The position numbers and the translations under genes were made by a program. From Microbacterium sp. EST19A (GTDB lineage Bacteria > Actinomycetota > Actinomycetes > Actinomycetales > Microbacteriaceae), in assembly GCF_019969685.1 (NCBI RefSeq), contig NZ_JAHXYZ010000002.1, positions 806,001 through 870,000 of the forward strand: a DNA stretch of 64,000 nucleotides, in the 5' to 3' direction. Below are positions 7,536 through 17,631 of this stretch, piece after piece. Numbering within the stretch: position 1 is the stretch's first letter; every line of letters starts with the position of its first letter. The notes under the pieces are model-generated. The model was not told the origin of the DNA, did not search any database, and was given only the letters and a program-made list of their open reading frames with translations.

Positions 7536-10010
7536 TCAGCGGCTCGAGACGCCCTCCAGAACGACCTTCGCCGCGGTTCGTGCCTCCGCGACCGTCCCCG
7601 CAGAGAGCGCCGCGCCGGCCGCGCGCCGGCAGGTCTCCTCATCGACCGCTGCCAGCGCTGCGGCCACACGGCCGAGGGATCGCGGCGTCATCGACAGCGA
7701 CGTCACGCCGAGTCCGACGAGCAGCGGCGCGAGGGTCGGGTCGCCCCCGGCCTCGCCGCACACCCCCACCGGCTTGCCTGCCGCACGGCCCGCCTCGCCG
7801 ACGGCGCCGATCAGGCGCAGCACCGCCGGCTGCCACGGATCGTTCAGATCGCCGAGCTCGCTGACCAGCCGGTCGGCCGCCAGCGTGTACTGGGCGAGGT
7901 CGTTGGTGCCGAGGCTGACGAAGTCGACGACCTCGAACAGCTCACCGGCCAGGAGCGCCGCAGAGGGGGTCTCGATCATGATCCCGACACGCTCGAGCCC
8001 GGCGGCCCGACCGCGTTCTGCGAAGTCGCGCGCCTCCTCGACGGTCGACACCATCGGCGCCATCACCTCGACGTGCGCCGACTCCGCATCGGCGGCGAGC
8101 GCGAGGGCCCGCAGCTGATCGTCGAGGAGCTGCGGCGTGCGACGGGCGATCCGGAGTCCGCGCACTCCGAGCGCGGGGTTGTCCTCCTGATCGGCGTTCG
8201 CGAAGGGCAGCGGCTTGTCGCTTCCCGCGTCGAGGGTGCGCACGACGACCTTCCGCCCCGAGAACGCGGCGAGCACACCCCGGTAGGCCGCGACCTGCTC
8301 GTCGACGCTCGGTGCGTCCGTCCTGCCGAGGAAGCAGAACTCGGTGCGGAAGAGTCCGACGCCCTCGGCGCGCGCGGCGGCGGCGGTCGCGGCATCCGCT
8401 GCCCCGCCGACGTTCGCCAGCAGGGGGATCCGATGCCCGTCCGCGAGGGATCCGGTGCCGTCGAATGCGACGACGATCGCTGCGGCCCTTGCCGCGACGA
8501 CGCGCTCTTCCGGAGGGTCGACCTCGACGGTGCCGTGGTCGCCGTCGACGAGGAGCATCGCGCCGTCGGCCACCCCGGTCGCGCCGGTGACGCCGACCAC
8601 CGCGGGCAGGCCCAGAGACCTGGCGATGATCGCGGTGTGCGACGTCGGACCACCCTGCTCCGTCACGAGGCCGACGCACTGACCGCCCTCGAGCGACGCC
8701 GTGTCGGCCGGAGAGAGGTCCGTCGCGACGAGCACGAACGGCTCGTCGCGCTCGGGCACACCAGGCATGTCGACCTCGAGGATCTCGGCGATGATCCGGT
8801 CCCGTACATCGCGGATGTCGGCGACGCGTTCCGCCATGCGTCCGCCGAGCGCCGCGAGACCCTTCTCATGGACCGCCGCCGCCTCCCACACCGCCCGCGC
8901 GGCGCTGCGCCCCTTCGCCTGCACGAGCGCGGTGGCATCGGCGACGAGCTCGGGGTCGGAGGCGAGCAGACGTGAGGCGTCGAGGATCGCCCGCGCCTCG
9001 CCCGTGGCCCGCGCGGTGCGCGACCGCAGCTGATCCGCGACGGCCACCGCCGCCCATTCGATGGCCGAGACCTCGTCGGCACGGTCGGCAGGAGCGATGA
9101 CCGCGGTCGCATCGGGTTCTGCGAGCGCGGTGCCCAGATGCACGACCGTTGCCGCGACCTTTCCGGCACTCACGCCGCGTCCGCGGAGCACGGTGCCGGA
9201 GGCGATCACGACCGGTGCCGACACGGGCGGCTCGGCGACAGGAGAGGGAGAGGGAGAGGATGCCGGCGCCGCGGCATCCGTCCCCTCCCCGAACCCGTCG
9301 TCGAAGAGGGCGGCCACGCGCTCCAGCGTCTCTTCGGCGCCGGCGCCGTGTGCGCTGAGCTCCACCTCGTCCCCTTGGCGCGCACCGAGGATCAGCAGGC
9401 GGGAGAGGCTCGCGGCAGCGGCATCCGGACCGTCGGGGAGCCGCCGCAGACGCAGGTCCGACCCTGCCGATGCCTTCGCGATCAGCGCCGCCGGGCGCGC
9501 GTGGATGCCGAGCGGATTGCGCACCCGCACGCGACGGGTCAGTGCCTCGCCGTCGACCGAACCGACGTCCGAGGTGGGCCGGTCCGGCTCGTGCTCCCCC
9601 AGCTGCCCCGTCTTCGCGCCGAGTGCCGCACCGGCCTCCGCCGCCACGTCGTCGAGCGACCCGCCCGCCGCGGCCGAAACGACCGCCGCGAGCAGTCCTT
9701 CGACGAAGGGCGCCGGCGCCAGACGCACGGGCACATCGCTTGTGCGCAGCTCGAGCGCGAGCTCCGCGCTGAGCACGGCGGATCCCAAGTCCATCAGCAC
9801 CAGCACACCGTCGCAGTCCGCAGCCAGCTCGTCGATGGCGCTCGCGACGGCGACGGCATCCGTCCCGAGGATCGGAGTCCCAGCCGGGTCCGTCCCTGCT
9901 CCGGCGGCGACCTGCACCCGCACTCCCCCGCCCGGCACCATTTGCAGGGCAAGTTCCAGCGCCGCCTCCCCGAGCCGTGCGCTGTGGGAGACGGCGACGA
10001 TCCCGATCAT
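7536..10010 (-). CDS. dhaM: DhaM-HPr-Enzyme I fusion, PEP:dihydroxyacetone phosphoryl donor
   Basis: 824 residues carrying a complete PTS relay. Residues 1 to about 130 are the DhaM EIIA-like domain with phospho-His9 (AVSHSARLGE). Residues about 155-240 are HPr with NPLGIHARPAA (His about 170). The rest is Enzyme I: GVSAGKV start, phospho-His about 458 in GGPTSHTAIIA, then the PEP-binding barrel with MIETPSAALLA, SLGTNDLAQY and the catalytic Cys in GVCGEAGGDP. E. coli DhaM has only the N-terminal part of Enzyme I; here the whole enzyme is present, so PEP could charge DhaL-ADP without other PTS proteins. Start overlaps the dhaL stop (TGATG). Confidence 0.93.
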   Translation of the reverse strand: MIGIVAVSHSARLGEAALELALQMVPGGGVRVQVAAGAGTDPAGTPILGTDAVAVASAIDELAADCDGVLVLMDLGSAVLSAELALELRTSDVPVRLAPAPFVEGLLAAVVSAAAGGSLDDVAAEAGAALGAKTGQLGEHEPDRPTSDVGSVDGEALTRRVRVRNPLGIHARPAALIAKASAGSDLRLRRLPDGPDAAAASLSRLLILGARQGDEVELSAHGAGAEETLERVAALFDDGFGEGTDAAAPASSPSPSPVAEPPVSAPVVIASGTVLRGRGVSAGKVAATVVHLGTALAEPDATAVIAPADRADEVSAIEWAAVAVADQLRSRTARATGEARAILDASRLLASDPELVADATALVQAKGRSAARAVWEAAAVHEKGLAALGGRMAERVADIRDVRDRIIAEILEVDMPGVPERDEPFVLVATDLSPADTASLEGGQCVGLVTEQGGPTSHTAIIARSLGLPAVVGVTGATGVADGAMLLVDGDHGTVEVDPPEERVVAARAAAIVVAFDGTGSLADGHRIPLLANVGGAADAATAAAARAEGVGLFRTEFCFLGRTDAPSVDEQVAAYRGVLAAFSGRKVVVRTLDAGSDKPLPFANADQEDNPALGVRGLRIARRTPQLLDDQLRALALAADAESAHVEVMAPMVSTVEEARDFAERGRAAGLERVGIMIETPSAALLAGELFEVVDFVSLGTNDLAQYTLAADRLVSELGDLNDPWQPAVLRLIGAVGEAGRAAGKPVGVCGEAGGDPTLAPLLVGLGVTSLSMTPRSLGRVAAALAAVDEETCRRAAGAALSAGTVAEARTAAKVVLEGVSSR

Positions 10011-10650
10011 CAGGAGCTGCCGGAGATCGCGGCGGCGAGCGTGTCGAACAGGATCGCGGTCGATGCGGCCCCGGGGTCGAGGTGCCCCGCGCTGCGTTCT
10101 CCGAGGTAGCTCGCACGGCCCTTGCGGGCCACGAGCGGCTCGGTCGCGTCGCGTCCGGCGGCCGCGGCGTCAGCGGCCTTCCGCGTCGCCGTCGCCAGAT
10201 CGGCCCCGTCGGCGATCGCCGCGTCGAGCGCGTCGACGGCCGGAGCCATCGCGTCGAACATCGTCTTGTCGCCGGCCTCTGCCTTGCCCCGCGCGACGAT
10301 GCCCTCGAGCCCCGCTCGCAGCGCGGCAGCGAGACCCGCCGCATCGAGTTCCGGGACCGCCCCGGTGGTCATCCCCATCCGCAGGAAGAACGTGCCGTAG
10401 AGCGGACCGCTGGCGCCGCCCACCGAGCTGACGAGCGTCATGCCGACCGACTTGAGCAGCTCGTCGGCGGTCGCCGGGGCGCCGGCGCCGAGCTTGTCCT
10501 TGACGGCGGCCATGCCGCGCGCCATGTTGGCGCCATGATCCGCATCACCGATCGCGGAGTCGAGCTCGGTGAGCCACTCGCGCTTCTCGGTGACCGCGTC
10601 GCCGAAGCGCGAGATCCAGTCGACGAGGGTGTCGGTGCTGATCGTCGCCA

Positions 10651-10651
<1 letters not shown>
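10010..10651 (-). CDS. dhaL: Dihydroxyacetone kinase ADP-binding subunit DhaL
   Basis: 213 residues from MATISTDT. The metal/ADP site motif SAIGDADHGANMARGM lies near residues 34-50 with the ligand aspartates; SVGGASGPLYGTFF and LDPGAASTAILF are further DhaL signatures. In the PEP-dependent enzyme DhaL holds a bound ADP that is rephosphorylated by DhaM and passes the phosphate to dihydroxyacetone held on DhaK. Start chosen at 10651, where ATG overlaps the dhaK stop (TGATG); the frame extends further into dhaK but without a family match. Middle gene of dhaKLM. Confidence 0.94.
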
Positions 10652-11643
<992 letters not shown>

Positions 11644-11680
11644 CGTGCGATCTCCTTTGATCCTGGCCATCTCGCGACTT

Positions 11681-11719
11681 TTTTCGCGAAAATCCGAAAG
11701 CAATTCGTTAATGTCGAAT
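11681..11719. promoter_or_regulatory. Operator region between dhaK and the IclR gene
   Basis: The 165 bp divergent intergenic region is clearly AT-richer than its surroundings. It holds a perfect 12 bp palindrome TTTTCGCGAAAA (11681-11692) and a second inverted repeat ATTCG-N7-CGAAT (11703-11719). Short palindromes of this size are usual for IclR-family regulators, so these are candidate sites for the adjacent IclR protein controlling dhaKLM and itself. This is inferred from position and symmetry. Confidence 0.5.
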
Positions 11720-11808
11720 ATGCTCGGACCCGGTCGGGTTGTCAAGATCAATCCGGAAGACCCGCACGACGAGCCGGTTCGACGACGTACCGGGAGGAGG
11801 GATGCCCC

Positions 11809-12576
11809 GTGATCCAGGCGATCGACCGTGCGGCGAAGATCCTCGAACTGCTCCAGGGCGCACGCCATCTGGGCATCACCGACCTGGCCGCGGCTCTCAG
11901 CCTTCCGCCGTCGACGGTGCACGGCATCGTGAAGTCGCTGCGCTCGCACGGACTCGTCGCCAAGGAGCGCGGCGGACAGCGCTACATGCTCGGTCCGACC
12001 CTGCTGCGGCTCAGCAACGTCTACCTCGACACGCTCGACGTGCGTGCCCGGGCGATGCGCTGGACCCAGGAGCTCGCCCGACGCACGAACCTCTCGGTGC
12101 GGCTCGGCGCGCCGCATTTCACGGATGTGCTCGTCATCCATCACAACCTGCGTCCCGACGACAGTCAGCAGATGCTCGAGACCGGTGTCGCGATCCCGGC
12201 GCACGCCTCGGCGATGGGCAAGGTGCTGCTCGCCTACGACCTCGGCTTCCAGCGGAGCGTGTTCGAGCAGCCGCTGCGCAGCCTCACCGGCGACACCGTC
12301 ACCGACATCGCGCGCCTCACGTTGGAGCTGCCCGCGATCGCAGAACGCGGCAGTGCGATCGAAGTCGATGAGGCCGTGCTCGGTGAAGCGTCGATCGCCG
12401 CGCCGATCGCGGATGCCTCCAACGACATCGTCGCCGCGGTCGCCGTGGTGATGCCGACATCGCAGACCCCCGCATCGGATGCCGTCCTCAACGCCCTGCG
12501 GGAGACGGCTCGCAACATCTCACGCGAACTCGGTGCGACCTCCTGGCCGCCGCGCGTCGCCCCCGCTGAGGACTGA
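11809..12576 (+). CDS. IclR-family regulator (GylR-like), probable dha regulator
   Basis: 255 residues from a GTG start at 11809 with a strong GGGAGGAGGG 7 nt upstream; the frame is open far upstream but antisense to dhaK. The N-terminal winged helix reads [36 protein letters not shown] and [11 protein letters not shown], classical for IclR. The C-terminal effector domain contains [14 protein letters not shown] and SIAAPIAD, also typical. Divergent orientation to dhaKLM suggests control of dihydroxyacetone/glycerol use. IclR proteins may repress or activate; the sequence does not decide. Confidence 0.88.
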   Translation: MIQAIDRAAKILELLQGARHLGITDLAAALSLPPSTVHGIVKSLRSHGLVAKERGGQRYMLGPTLLRLSNVYLDTLDVRARAMRWTQELARRTNLSVRLGAPHFTDVLVIHHNLRPDDSQQMLETGVAIPAHASAMGKVLLAYDLGFQRSVFEQPLRSLTGDTVTDIARLTLELPAIAERGSAIEVDEAVLGEASIAAPIADASNDIVAAVAVVMPTSQTPASDAVLNALRETARNISRELGATSWPPRVAPAED

Positions 12577-12601
12577 GCGCGCGGCGCGGACTGAGCGCGC
12601 G
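12570..12601 (+). repeat. Tandem duplication around the IclR stop codon
   Basis: GGACTGAGCGCGCG occurs at 12570-12583 and again at 12588-12601, an 18 bp period that duplicates the stop codon context of the IclR gene. Probably replication slippage. The 63 bp up to the recQ end otherwise shows nothing. Confidence 0.6.
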
Positions 12602-12639
12602 AGGCCTGAGCACGAACCGTCGGACGCGGCGCGACCCGT

Positions 12640-14766
12640 TCAGCCGCGCATCGCGAGCACGAGCGGAAGCACGTCGGTCGCCCCCGCCTGACGGAGTGCG
12701 CGGGCGGCGACCGTCATGGTCCAGCGACTGTCGACGAGATCATCGACGAGCAGCACCGGCCCGGCCGGCACGTCGAGGTGCTCCGCGCTGAGACGGTCCC
12801 AGAGCCCGGCGAGGCGGAAGACGCTGTTCCCACCCGACTGCCCGGACGGCCCTCCCCCGACGGGCTCGAGCGCACCGAGGTACGGCAGACGCCCGACTTC
12901 GGCGATGCCGCGGGCGAGGGAGTCGACCAGGAGCGGACGCGACCGCGACGGCATGGCGATCACGGCCACGGGCCGCTCGGCCCATCCCCACCCGGCGAGC
13001 ACACGGACGCACGCCTGGAGCAGTTGCGGCGTCACCGCGGCATCCGGCGCACCCGACGCGAACAGCTCGCGCAGCGTGTTGCCCCAGCCGAGGTCGGTGA
13101 GACGCGCGAGCGCCCGCCCCTCTCCCGCCTGCTCGTCTGCCGCGATCCGCCCCTTGAGAGGCACTCCGAGCCGATCGGTGCCGGTCGGCCAGGCACGACG
13201 CGGCTCGATCGGGACCCCGACCCGGTCGAGCGACTCGGCCGCCTGCGTGCTCGCCCCCGCGCCGATCTCCTTCGGGAACCAGACGCCCGCGCAGTTGTCG
13301 CACCGGCCGCACGGCGCTGCCGTGTCATCGTCGAGGGACCGCTGCAGGAACTCCATGCGGCACCCGTCGGTCTGCTCGTACTCGATCATGTGCTGCTGCT
13401 CGGCGACCCGTTCGGCGGCGATGCGCTCGTATCGCTCGGCGTCGTAGGTCCACGGCGCACCGGTCGCAACCCATCCGCCCTGCACCCGTCGCACGGCGCC
13501 GTCGACGTCGAGCACCTTGAGCAGCAGCTCGAGCGGCGTGCGGCGGATGTCGACCATCGCCTCGAGCGCCGGGGTCGAGATCGGCGCGTCGCCGAGAGCG
13601 CCGATCACCCGTTCCGCGCGATCCCGGTCGGGCATCGACGCGGTCGCGAAGTAATGCCAGATGTCGCGGTCCTCGACACCGGGCAGCAGCAGCACGTCGG
13701 CGCTCTCGCTGGCACGACCGGCACGGCCGACCTGCTGGTAGTACGCCACCGGCGACGAGGGGGCGCCCAGATGCAGGACGAACCCGAGGTCGGGCTTGTC
13801 GAAGCCCATGCCCAGCGCGCTCGTCGCGACGAGCGCCTTGACCTCGTTGCGCTTCAGCATCCCTTCGGATTCTTCGCGCTCCTCGGTGTCGGTCTGGCCG
13901 GTGTAGGCCCGCACGTCGTGTCCGTGCTCGCGCAGCAGGCGGGCCGTGTCGACGGCAGCGGCGACCGTGAGCGTGTAGATGATGCCGGACCCGGGCAGGT
14001 CGTCGAGATGGCTCAGCAGCCAGGCCAGGCGGCTCGCCGAATCGCGCAGCCGCAGCACGCCCAGCCGCAGCGAGGTGCGCGCGAGCGGCCCGCGGATCGT
14101 GAGGACGGGCTCTGCTCCTGCCGGCTCGGCGTTCGCGTGCAGGGTGCCGAGCTGTTCGGCCACATCTGCCACGACGCGGCTGTTCGCAGTGGCGGTGGTC
14201 GCGAGCACCGGCACATCCGCCGGCATCTGGGCGATCAGGTCGCGCAGGCGGCGGTAGTCGGGACGGAAGTCGTGCCCCCAGTCGCTGATGCAATGCGCCT
14301 CATCGACCACCAGCATGCCGATACGGCGGACGAGCGCCGGCAGCTGCTGCTCGCGGAACGCCGGATTGTTGAGCCGCTCGGGCGACACCAGCAGCACGTC
14401 GACCTCATCGCGGTCGAGCTGCGCGAGCACGTCGGTCCACTCGTGCGCGTTCGTGGAGTTGATCGCGACGGCGCGCACTCCGGCGCGTTCGGCGGCGGCG
14501 ATCTGGTCGCGCATGAGCGCCAGGAGGGGCGACACGAGCACGGTCGGTCCTGCGCCCTGCCGCCTCAGCAGCAGAGTCGCGACGAAGTACACGGCGGACT
14601 TGCCCCATCCGGTGCGCTGCACGACGAGCGCGCGGCGGCGCCCCTCGACGAGCGCCTCGATCGCCTCGTACTGCCCGTCGTGGAAGCCGGCGTCTGGACG
14701 GCCGACGAGTTCGCGCAGGGCGGCGAGCGCGGCCTCGCGAGTGTCAGCGGGAGCGGGGGAGGTCAT
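12640..14766 (-). CDS. recQ: RecQ-family DNA helicase with C-terminal phosphoribosyltransferase domain
   Basis: About 708 residues. Walker A is QRTGWGKSAVYF (Lys about 56), and the Walker B/DEAH box is VVDEAHCISDWGHDFRPDYR (Asp about 155). Other motifs are LATTATAN, ALGMGFDKPD and QVGRAGR. A zinc-binding Cys set (CRMEF, PCGRCDNC) follows. Instead of an HRDC domain, the last roughly 130 residues carry a PRPP-binding loop GPVLLVDDLVDSRWTM, i.e. a phosphoribosyltransferase-like domain. The helicase should unwind DNA 3' to 5'; the extra domain's role is unknown. Start at 14766 (MTSPAPAD, GTGGGGGC before it) rather than 14784. Confidence 0.9.
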   Translation of the reverse strand: MTSPAPADTREAALAALRELVGRPDAGFHDGQYEAIEALVEGRRRALVVQRTGWGKSAVYFVATLLLRRQGAGPTVLVSPLLALMRDQIAAAERAGVRAVAINSTNAHEWTDVLAQLDRDEVDVLLVSPERLNNPAFREQQLPALVRRIGMLVVDEAHCISDWGHDFRPDYRRLRDLIAQMPADVPVLATTATANSRVVADVAEQLGTLHANAEPAGAEPVLTIRGPLARTSLRLGVLRLRDSASRLAWLLSHLDDLPGSGIIYTLTVAAAVDTARLLREHGHDVRAYTGQTDTEEREESEGMLKRNEVKALVATSALGMGFDKPDLGFVLHLGAPSSPVAYYQQVGRAGRASESADVLLLPGVEDRDIWHYFATASMPDRDRAERVIGALGDAPISTPALEAMVDIRRTPLELLLKVLDVDGAVRRVQGGWVATGAPWTYDAERYERIAAERVAEQQHMIEYEQTDGCRMEFLQRSLDDDTAAPCGRCDNCAGVWFPKEIGAGASTQAAESLDRVGVPIEPRRAWPTGTDRLGVPLKGRIAADEQAGEGRALARLTDLGWGNTLRELFASGAPDAAVTPQLLQACVRVLAGWGWAERPVAVIAMPSRSRPLLVDSLARGIAEVGRLPYLGALEPVGGGPSGQSGGNSVFRLAGLWDRLSAEHLDVPAGPVLLVDDLVDSRWTMTVAARALRQAGATDVLPLVLAMRG

Positions 14767-14925
14767 GCCCCCACTCTGCCTCACGCCACCGACACCTCGG
14801 GCTCGTCATCCACAGGCCCGACCGCGCCCGGCGCCCGGGATCCCGGCATCCGGCATCCGGCTCCCCCACCCGACTCCCCGGCATCCAGCCTCGCCCCCAT
14901 CCCGCACTTGTCGGACGAACACGCA

Positions 14926-14980
14926 GATGCAGGTTCAAAACACCTCTCCGGACCTGCATCCGTACTCTCAACCTGCAGAT
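14926..14980. repeat. Inverted and direct repeats of ACCTGCA in the recQ upstream region
   Basis: GATGCAGGT (14926-14934) and ACCTGCATC (14952-14960) form a perfect 9 bp inverted repeat. A third copy, ACCTGCAGAT, follows at 14971-14980. The spacing and symmetry suggest either an operator array or a small hairpin. It lies between recQ and the divergent small gene at 15021; no T-rich tract follows, so a terminator is unlikely. The rest of 14767-15020 shows only GC-rich sequence with repeated GCATCC. Confidence 0.45.
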
Positions 14981-15020
14981 GTGTCGATCCCGGGCCGCAG
15001 ATCGCGCATAGCGTAGGGGC

Positions 15021-15440
15021 ATGATCACCCGTGAACTCGCCGTGGCCCTGCGGGATGCCGGCATCGGCTGGCACCCGGCCGAAGGCGACCGCTTCCAGCT
15101 CGACCTGCCCGACGACGTGGAGCTCGAGGCCGAGGCCGACGTCTTCACGGTCAGCGGCATGACGATCGAGGCGCGCCAGACGCCGAGCGGGACCGACCTG
15201 GCCTTCAACGGCACGACCGAGTGGGCGCTCGACGCCGTGACCCTCGCGGATGCCGTGTGGCTGCCGCGCGAGGATCAGCTGCGGGAGCTGCTTCGGGGCA
15301 CGTTCCGTTCGCTGGCACGGCTGGAGGACACGTTCCGCGTCGAGATCGAGATCGCCGGAGAGGCCCTCTCGTTCGAGCATCCGGAGCCCGCCGAGGCCTA
15401 CGGCCGGGCCCTCCTCGAGCTGATCTCCCGCTCTCACTGA
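15021..15440 (+). CDS. Small conserved-looking protein of unknown function
   Basis: 139 residues, acidic, no Cys and no signal or membrane segment. It begins MITRELAVALRDAGIGWHPAEGDRF and alternates predicted short strands with a helix (REDQLRELLRGTF). Codon use matches its neighbours and the frame is clean, so it is probably real. I do not recognise the family; similar short proteins are sometimes loosely labelled CpaE in databases, which nothing in the sequence supports. It stands alone between divergent recQ and the paaA operon, 36 bp before the PaaR operator. Confidence 0.65.
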   Translation: MITRELAVALRDAGIGWHPAEGDRFQLDLPDDVELEAEADVFTVSGMTIEARQTPSGTDLAFNGTTEWALDAVTLADAVWLPREDQLRELLRGTFRSLARLEDTFRVEIEIAGEALSFEHPEPAEAYGRALLELISRSH

Positions 15441-15475
15441 GCGGCGTCTTGAAGAACGTGGTGCTTCTGTGTCAG

Positions 15476-15497
15476 AATAACCTAACGATCGGTCAGT
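15476..15497. promoter_or_regulatory. PaaR operator upstream of paaABCDE
   Basis: A 22 bp near-palindrome ending CGATCGGTCAGT, about two mismatches from the PaaR consensus as I recall it, sharing AACGATCGGT and AGTAAAG with the copy before paaI (6011-6032). It ends 24 bp before the paaA ATG, so it probably overlaps the promoter or start of transcription. The region is locally AT-rich. Confidence 0.78.
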
Positions 15498-15521
15498 AAA
15501 GATGCTGAATGAGGAGCGACG

Positions 15522-16499
15522 ATGACCAGCCCCGCAGACCTCTCCCTCGTCACGAGCGAGATCTCGGATGACGAGCGCGTGTTCGACGAGCTCATCGCGA
15601 ACGAGCAGCGCATCGAACCCCGCGACTGGATGCCCGACGCCTACCGCAAGACGCTCATCCGCCAGATCTCCCAGCACGCCCACTCCGAGATCATCGGGAT
15701 GCAGCCGGAGGGCAACTGGATCACGCGGGCGCCGAGCCTCAAGCGCAAGGCGATCCTGATGGCCAAGGTGCAGGACGAAGCCGGCCACGGCCTCTACCTC
15801 TACTCCGCGGCGCAGACCCTCGGCATCACCCGCGACGAGATGATGGACCAGCTCATCAGCGGCAAGGCCAAGTACTCGTCGATCTTCAACTACCCCACCC
15901 CGACCTGGGCCGACATGGGCGCGATCGGCTGGCTCGTCGACGGCGCCGCCATCGTCAACCAGGTGCCGCTGTGCCGCGCATCGTACGGACCCTACGGCCG
16001 CGCCATGGTGCGCGTGTGCAAGGAGGAGTCGTTCCATCAGCGGCAGGGCTTCGAGATCCTGCTCAGCCTGATGCAGGGCTCTGAGGAGCAGCGGCAGATG
16101 GCACAGGATGCCGTGAACCGCTGGTACTGGCCGAGCCTGGCGATGTTCGGGCCACCCGACGAGCAGTCGCCGAACTCCGCACAGTCGATGAAGTGGAAGA
16201 TCAAGCGCTTCTCGAACGACGACCTGCGTCAGCGCTTCGTCGGGATGCTGGTGCCGCAGGCCGAGATCCTCGGCGTCACGCTGCCCGACCCCGATCTGCG
16301 CTTCGACGACGAGACCGGCCAATACGTGATCGGCGAGATCGACTGGGACGAGTTCTTCGAGGTGCTGCGCGGCAACGGTCCCTGCAACGCCGAGCGCCTC
16401 GAACGCCGTCGGACCGCCCACGAGGATGGCGCCTGGGTGCGCGAGGCCGCGGCGGAGTACGCCCGCAAGCAGTCTCTGAAGACGAAGGCGGTGGCCTGA
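15522..16499 (+). CDS. paaA: 1,2-phenylacetyl-CoA epoxidase, catalytic subunit A
   Basis: 325 residues. Ferritin-like di-iron oxygenase subunit; [18 protein letters not shown] near residues 83-100 carries an ExxH ligand pair, and a second set is in [18 protein letters not shown]. These and ARRA-type PaaA ends ([18 protein letters not shown]) are diagnostic. Together with PaaC it binds phenylacetyl-CoA and inserts one oxygen atom into the ring, using electrons from PaaE. The ATG has GAGGAG 7 nt upstream. First gene of a six-gene operon with overlapping starts. Confidence 0.97.
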   Translation: MTSPADLSLVTSEISDDERVFDELIANEQRIEPRDWMPDAYRKTLIRQISQHAHSEIIGMQPEGNWITRAPSLKRKAILMAKVQDEAGHGLYLYSAAQTLGITRDEMMDQLISGKAKYSSIFNYPTPTWADMGAIGWLVDGAAIVNQVPLCRASYGPYGRAMVRVCKEESFHQRQGFEILLSLMQGSEEQRQMAQDAVNRWYWPSLAMFGPPDEQSPNSAQSMKWKIKRFSNDDLRQRFVGMLVPQAEILGVTLPDPDLRFDDETGQYVIGEIDWDEFFEVLRGNGPCNAERLERRRTAHEDGAWVREAAAEYARKQSLKTKAVA

Positions 16500-16804
16500 T
16501 GGCGACCCCCGGCGCCGACGAGCGCGAGCCCTGGCCCCTGTGGGAGGTCTTCGTCCGCGCGAATCGCGGCTTGAGCCACGTGCATGTCGGTTCTCTTCAC
16601 GCACCGGATGCCGAGATGGCCATCCGCAACGCCCGCGACCTCTACACGCGTCGCGGTGAGGGCGTGTCGATCTGGGCCGTCCCGGCGGATGCGATCACGA
16701 CCAGCGATCCGGATGCCAAGGGCGCGTACTTCGAGAGCCCCGCGGGCAAGAACTACCGGCACGCCGTCTACTACACGGCGTCCGAGGGGGTGCCGCACCT
16801 GTGA
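16499..16804 (+). CDS. paaB: 1,2-phenylacetyl-CoA epoxidase subunit B
   Basis: 101 residues. The pattern WPLWEVFVRANRGLSHVHVG, then AIRNARDLYTRRGEGVSIW, is the small PaaB subunit. PaaB bridges the PaaAC catalytic complex and is needed for activity (known of the family). Start at 16499 overlaps the paaA stop by TGATG; the frame extends upstream only as an antisense-like reading of paaA. Ends GTGA, overlapping paaC. Confidence 0.95.
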   Translation: MATPGADEREPWPLWEVFVRANRGLSHVHVGSLHAPDAEMAIRNARDLYTRRGEGVSIWAVPADAITTSDPDAKGAYFESPAGKNYRHAVYYTASEGVPHL

Positions 16805-17631
16805 CCACCGCCCACGACGACATCCACGGCGACGTGTCCGTCGACGCGCTGCAGTTGAGCGACGAGCTCTCCGGAACCGGAGCGACGGCAGCGTCCGCAG
16901 ACATCGCCGAGTACGCGCTCCGCCTCGGCGACGACGCGCTGATCCTCTCGCAGCAGCTCGGCGAGTGGATCGCCAACGCACCTGAGCTCGAGGAGGATGT
17001 CGCGCTCGGCAACATCGCCCTCGACCTGCTCGGTCACGCGCGCTCGTTCCTGCACTACGCCGGCTCCTACGACGGCCGCAGCGAAGACGACCTCGCGTTC
17101 TTCCGCGACGAGCCGGAGTTCCGTTGCGCCTGGATCGTGGAGCAGCCCAACGGCGACTTCGCCCAGACGATCGCGCGGCAGTTCGTGGTGTCGACCTACA
17201 TGTTCGAGCTCTACTCCGCCCTTCGTGGCAGCACCGACGAGACCTTCGCCGCGATCGCCGAGAAGTCCCTCAAAGAGGTCGACTACCACCGGGATCACGC
17301 GGTGCAGTGGATGCTGCGCCTCGCCGGCGGCACCGAGGAGTCGCGCACGCGGATCATCCGTGCGACCCGCGACGTCTGGCCGTATGTCGACGAGCTGTTC
17401 CGCGACGACGAGCTGATCGAGCGGCTGGACGACATCGCCGCACGTCCCTCGACCCTGCGGGACGGCTTCGACGGCGTCGTCGACACCGTGTTCGCCGAAG
17501 CCGAGCTCTCCGTCCCCGCGGTCGCCGCATCGTCGGCGGGCGGTCGGCGCGGCGCTCATGCCACTCCTCTCGGGCACATCCTCGCCGAGATGCAGGTGCT
17601 CGCCCGGCGGCATCCGGGGGCATCATGGTGA
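16801..17631 (+). CDS. paaC: 1,2-phenylacetyl-CoA epoxidase structural subunit C
   Basis: 276 residues from a GTG start that overlaps the paaB stop (GTGA). Ferritin-like fold: EYALRLGDDALILSQQLGEW and NIALDLLGHARSFLHYAG match PaaC. PaaC resembles PaaA but acts as the structural partner of the catalytic subunit. It ends 17631, 7 nt past the paaD start, so paaC and paaD are coupled. Confidence 0.95.
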   Translation: MTTAHDDIHGDVSVDALQLSDELSGTGATAASADIAEYALRLGDDALILSQQLGEWIANAPELEEDVALGNIALDLLGHARSFLHYAGSYDGRSEDDLAFFRDEPEFRCAWIVEQPNGDFAQTIARQFVVSTYMFELYSALRGSTDETFAAIAEKSLKEVDYHRDHAVQWMLRLAGGTEESRTRIIRATRDVWPYVDELFRDDELIERLDDIAARPSTLRDGFDGVVDTVFAEAELSVPAVAASSAGGRRGAHATPLGHILAEMQVLARRHPGASW

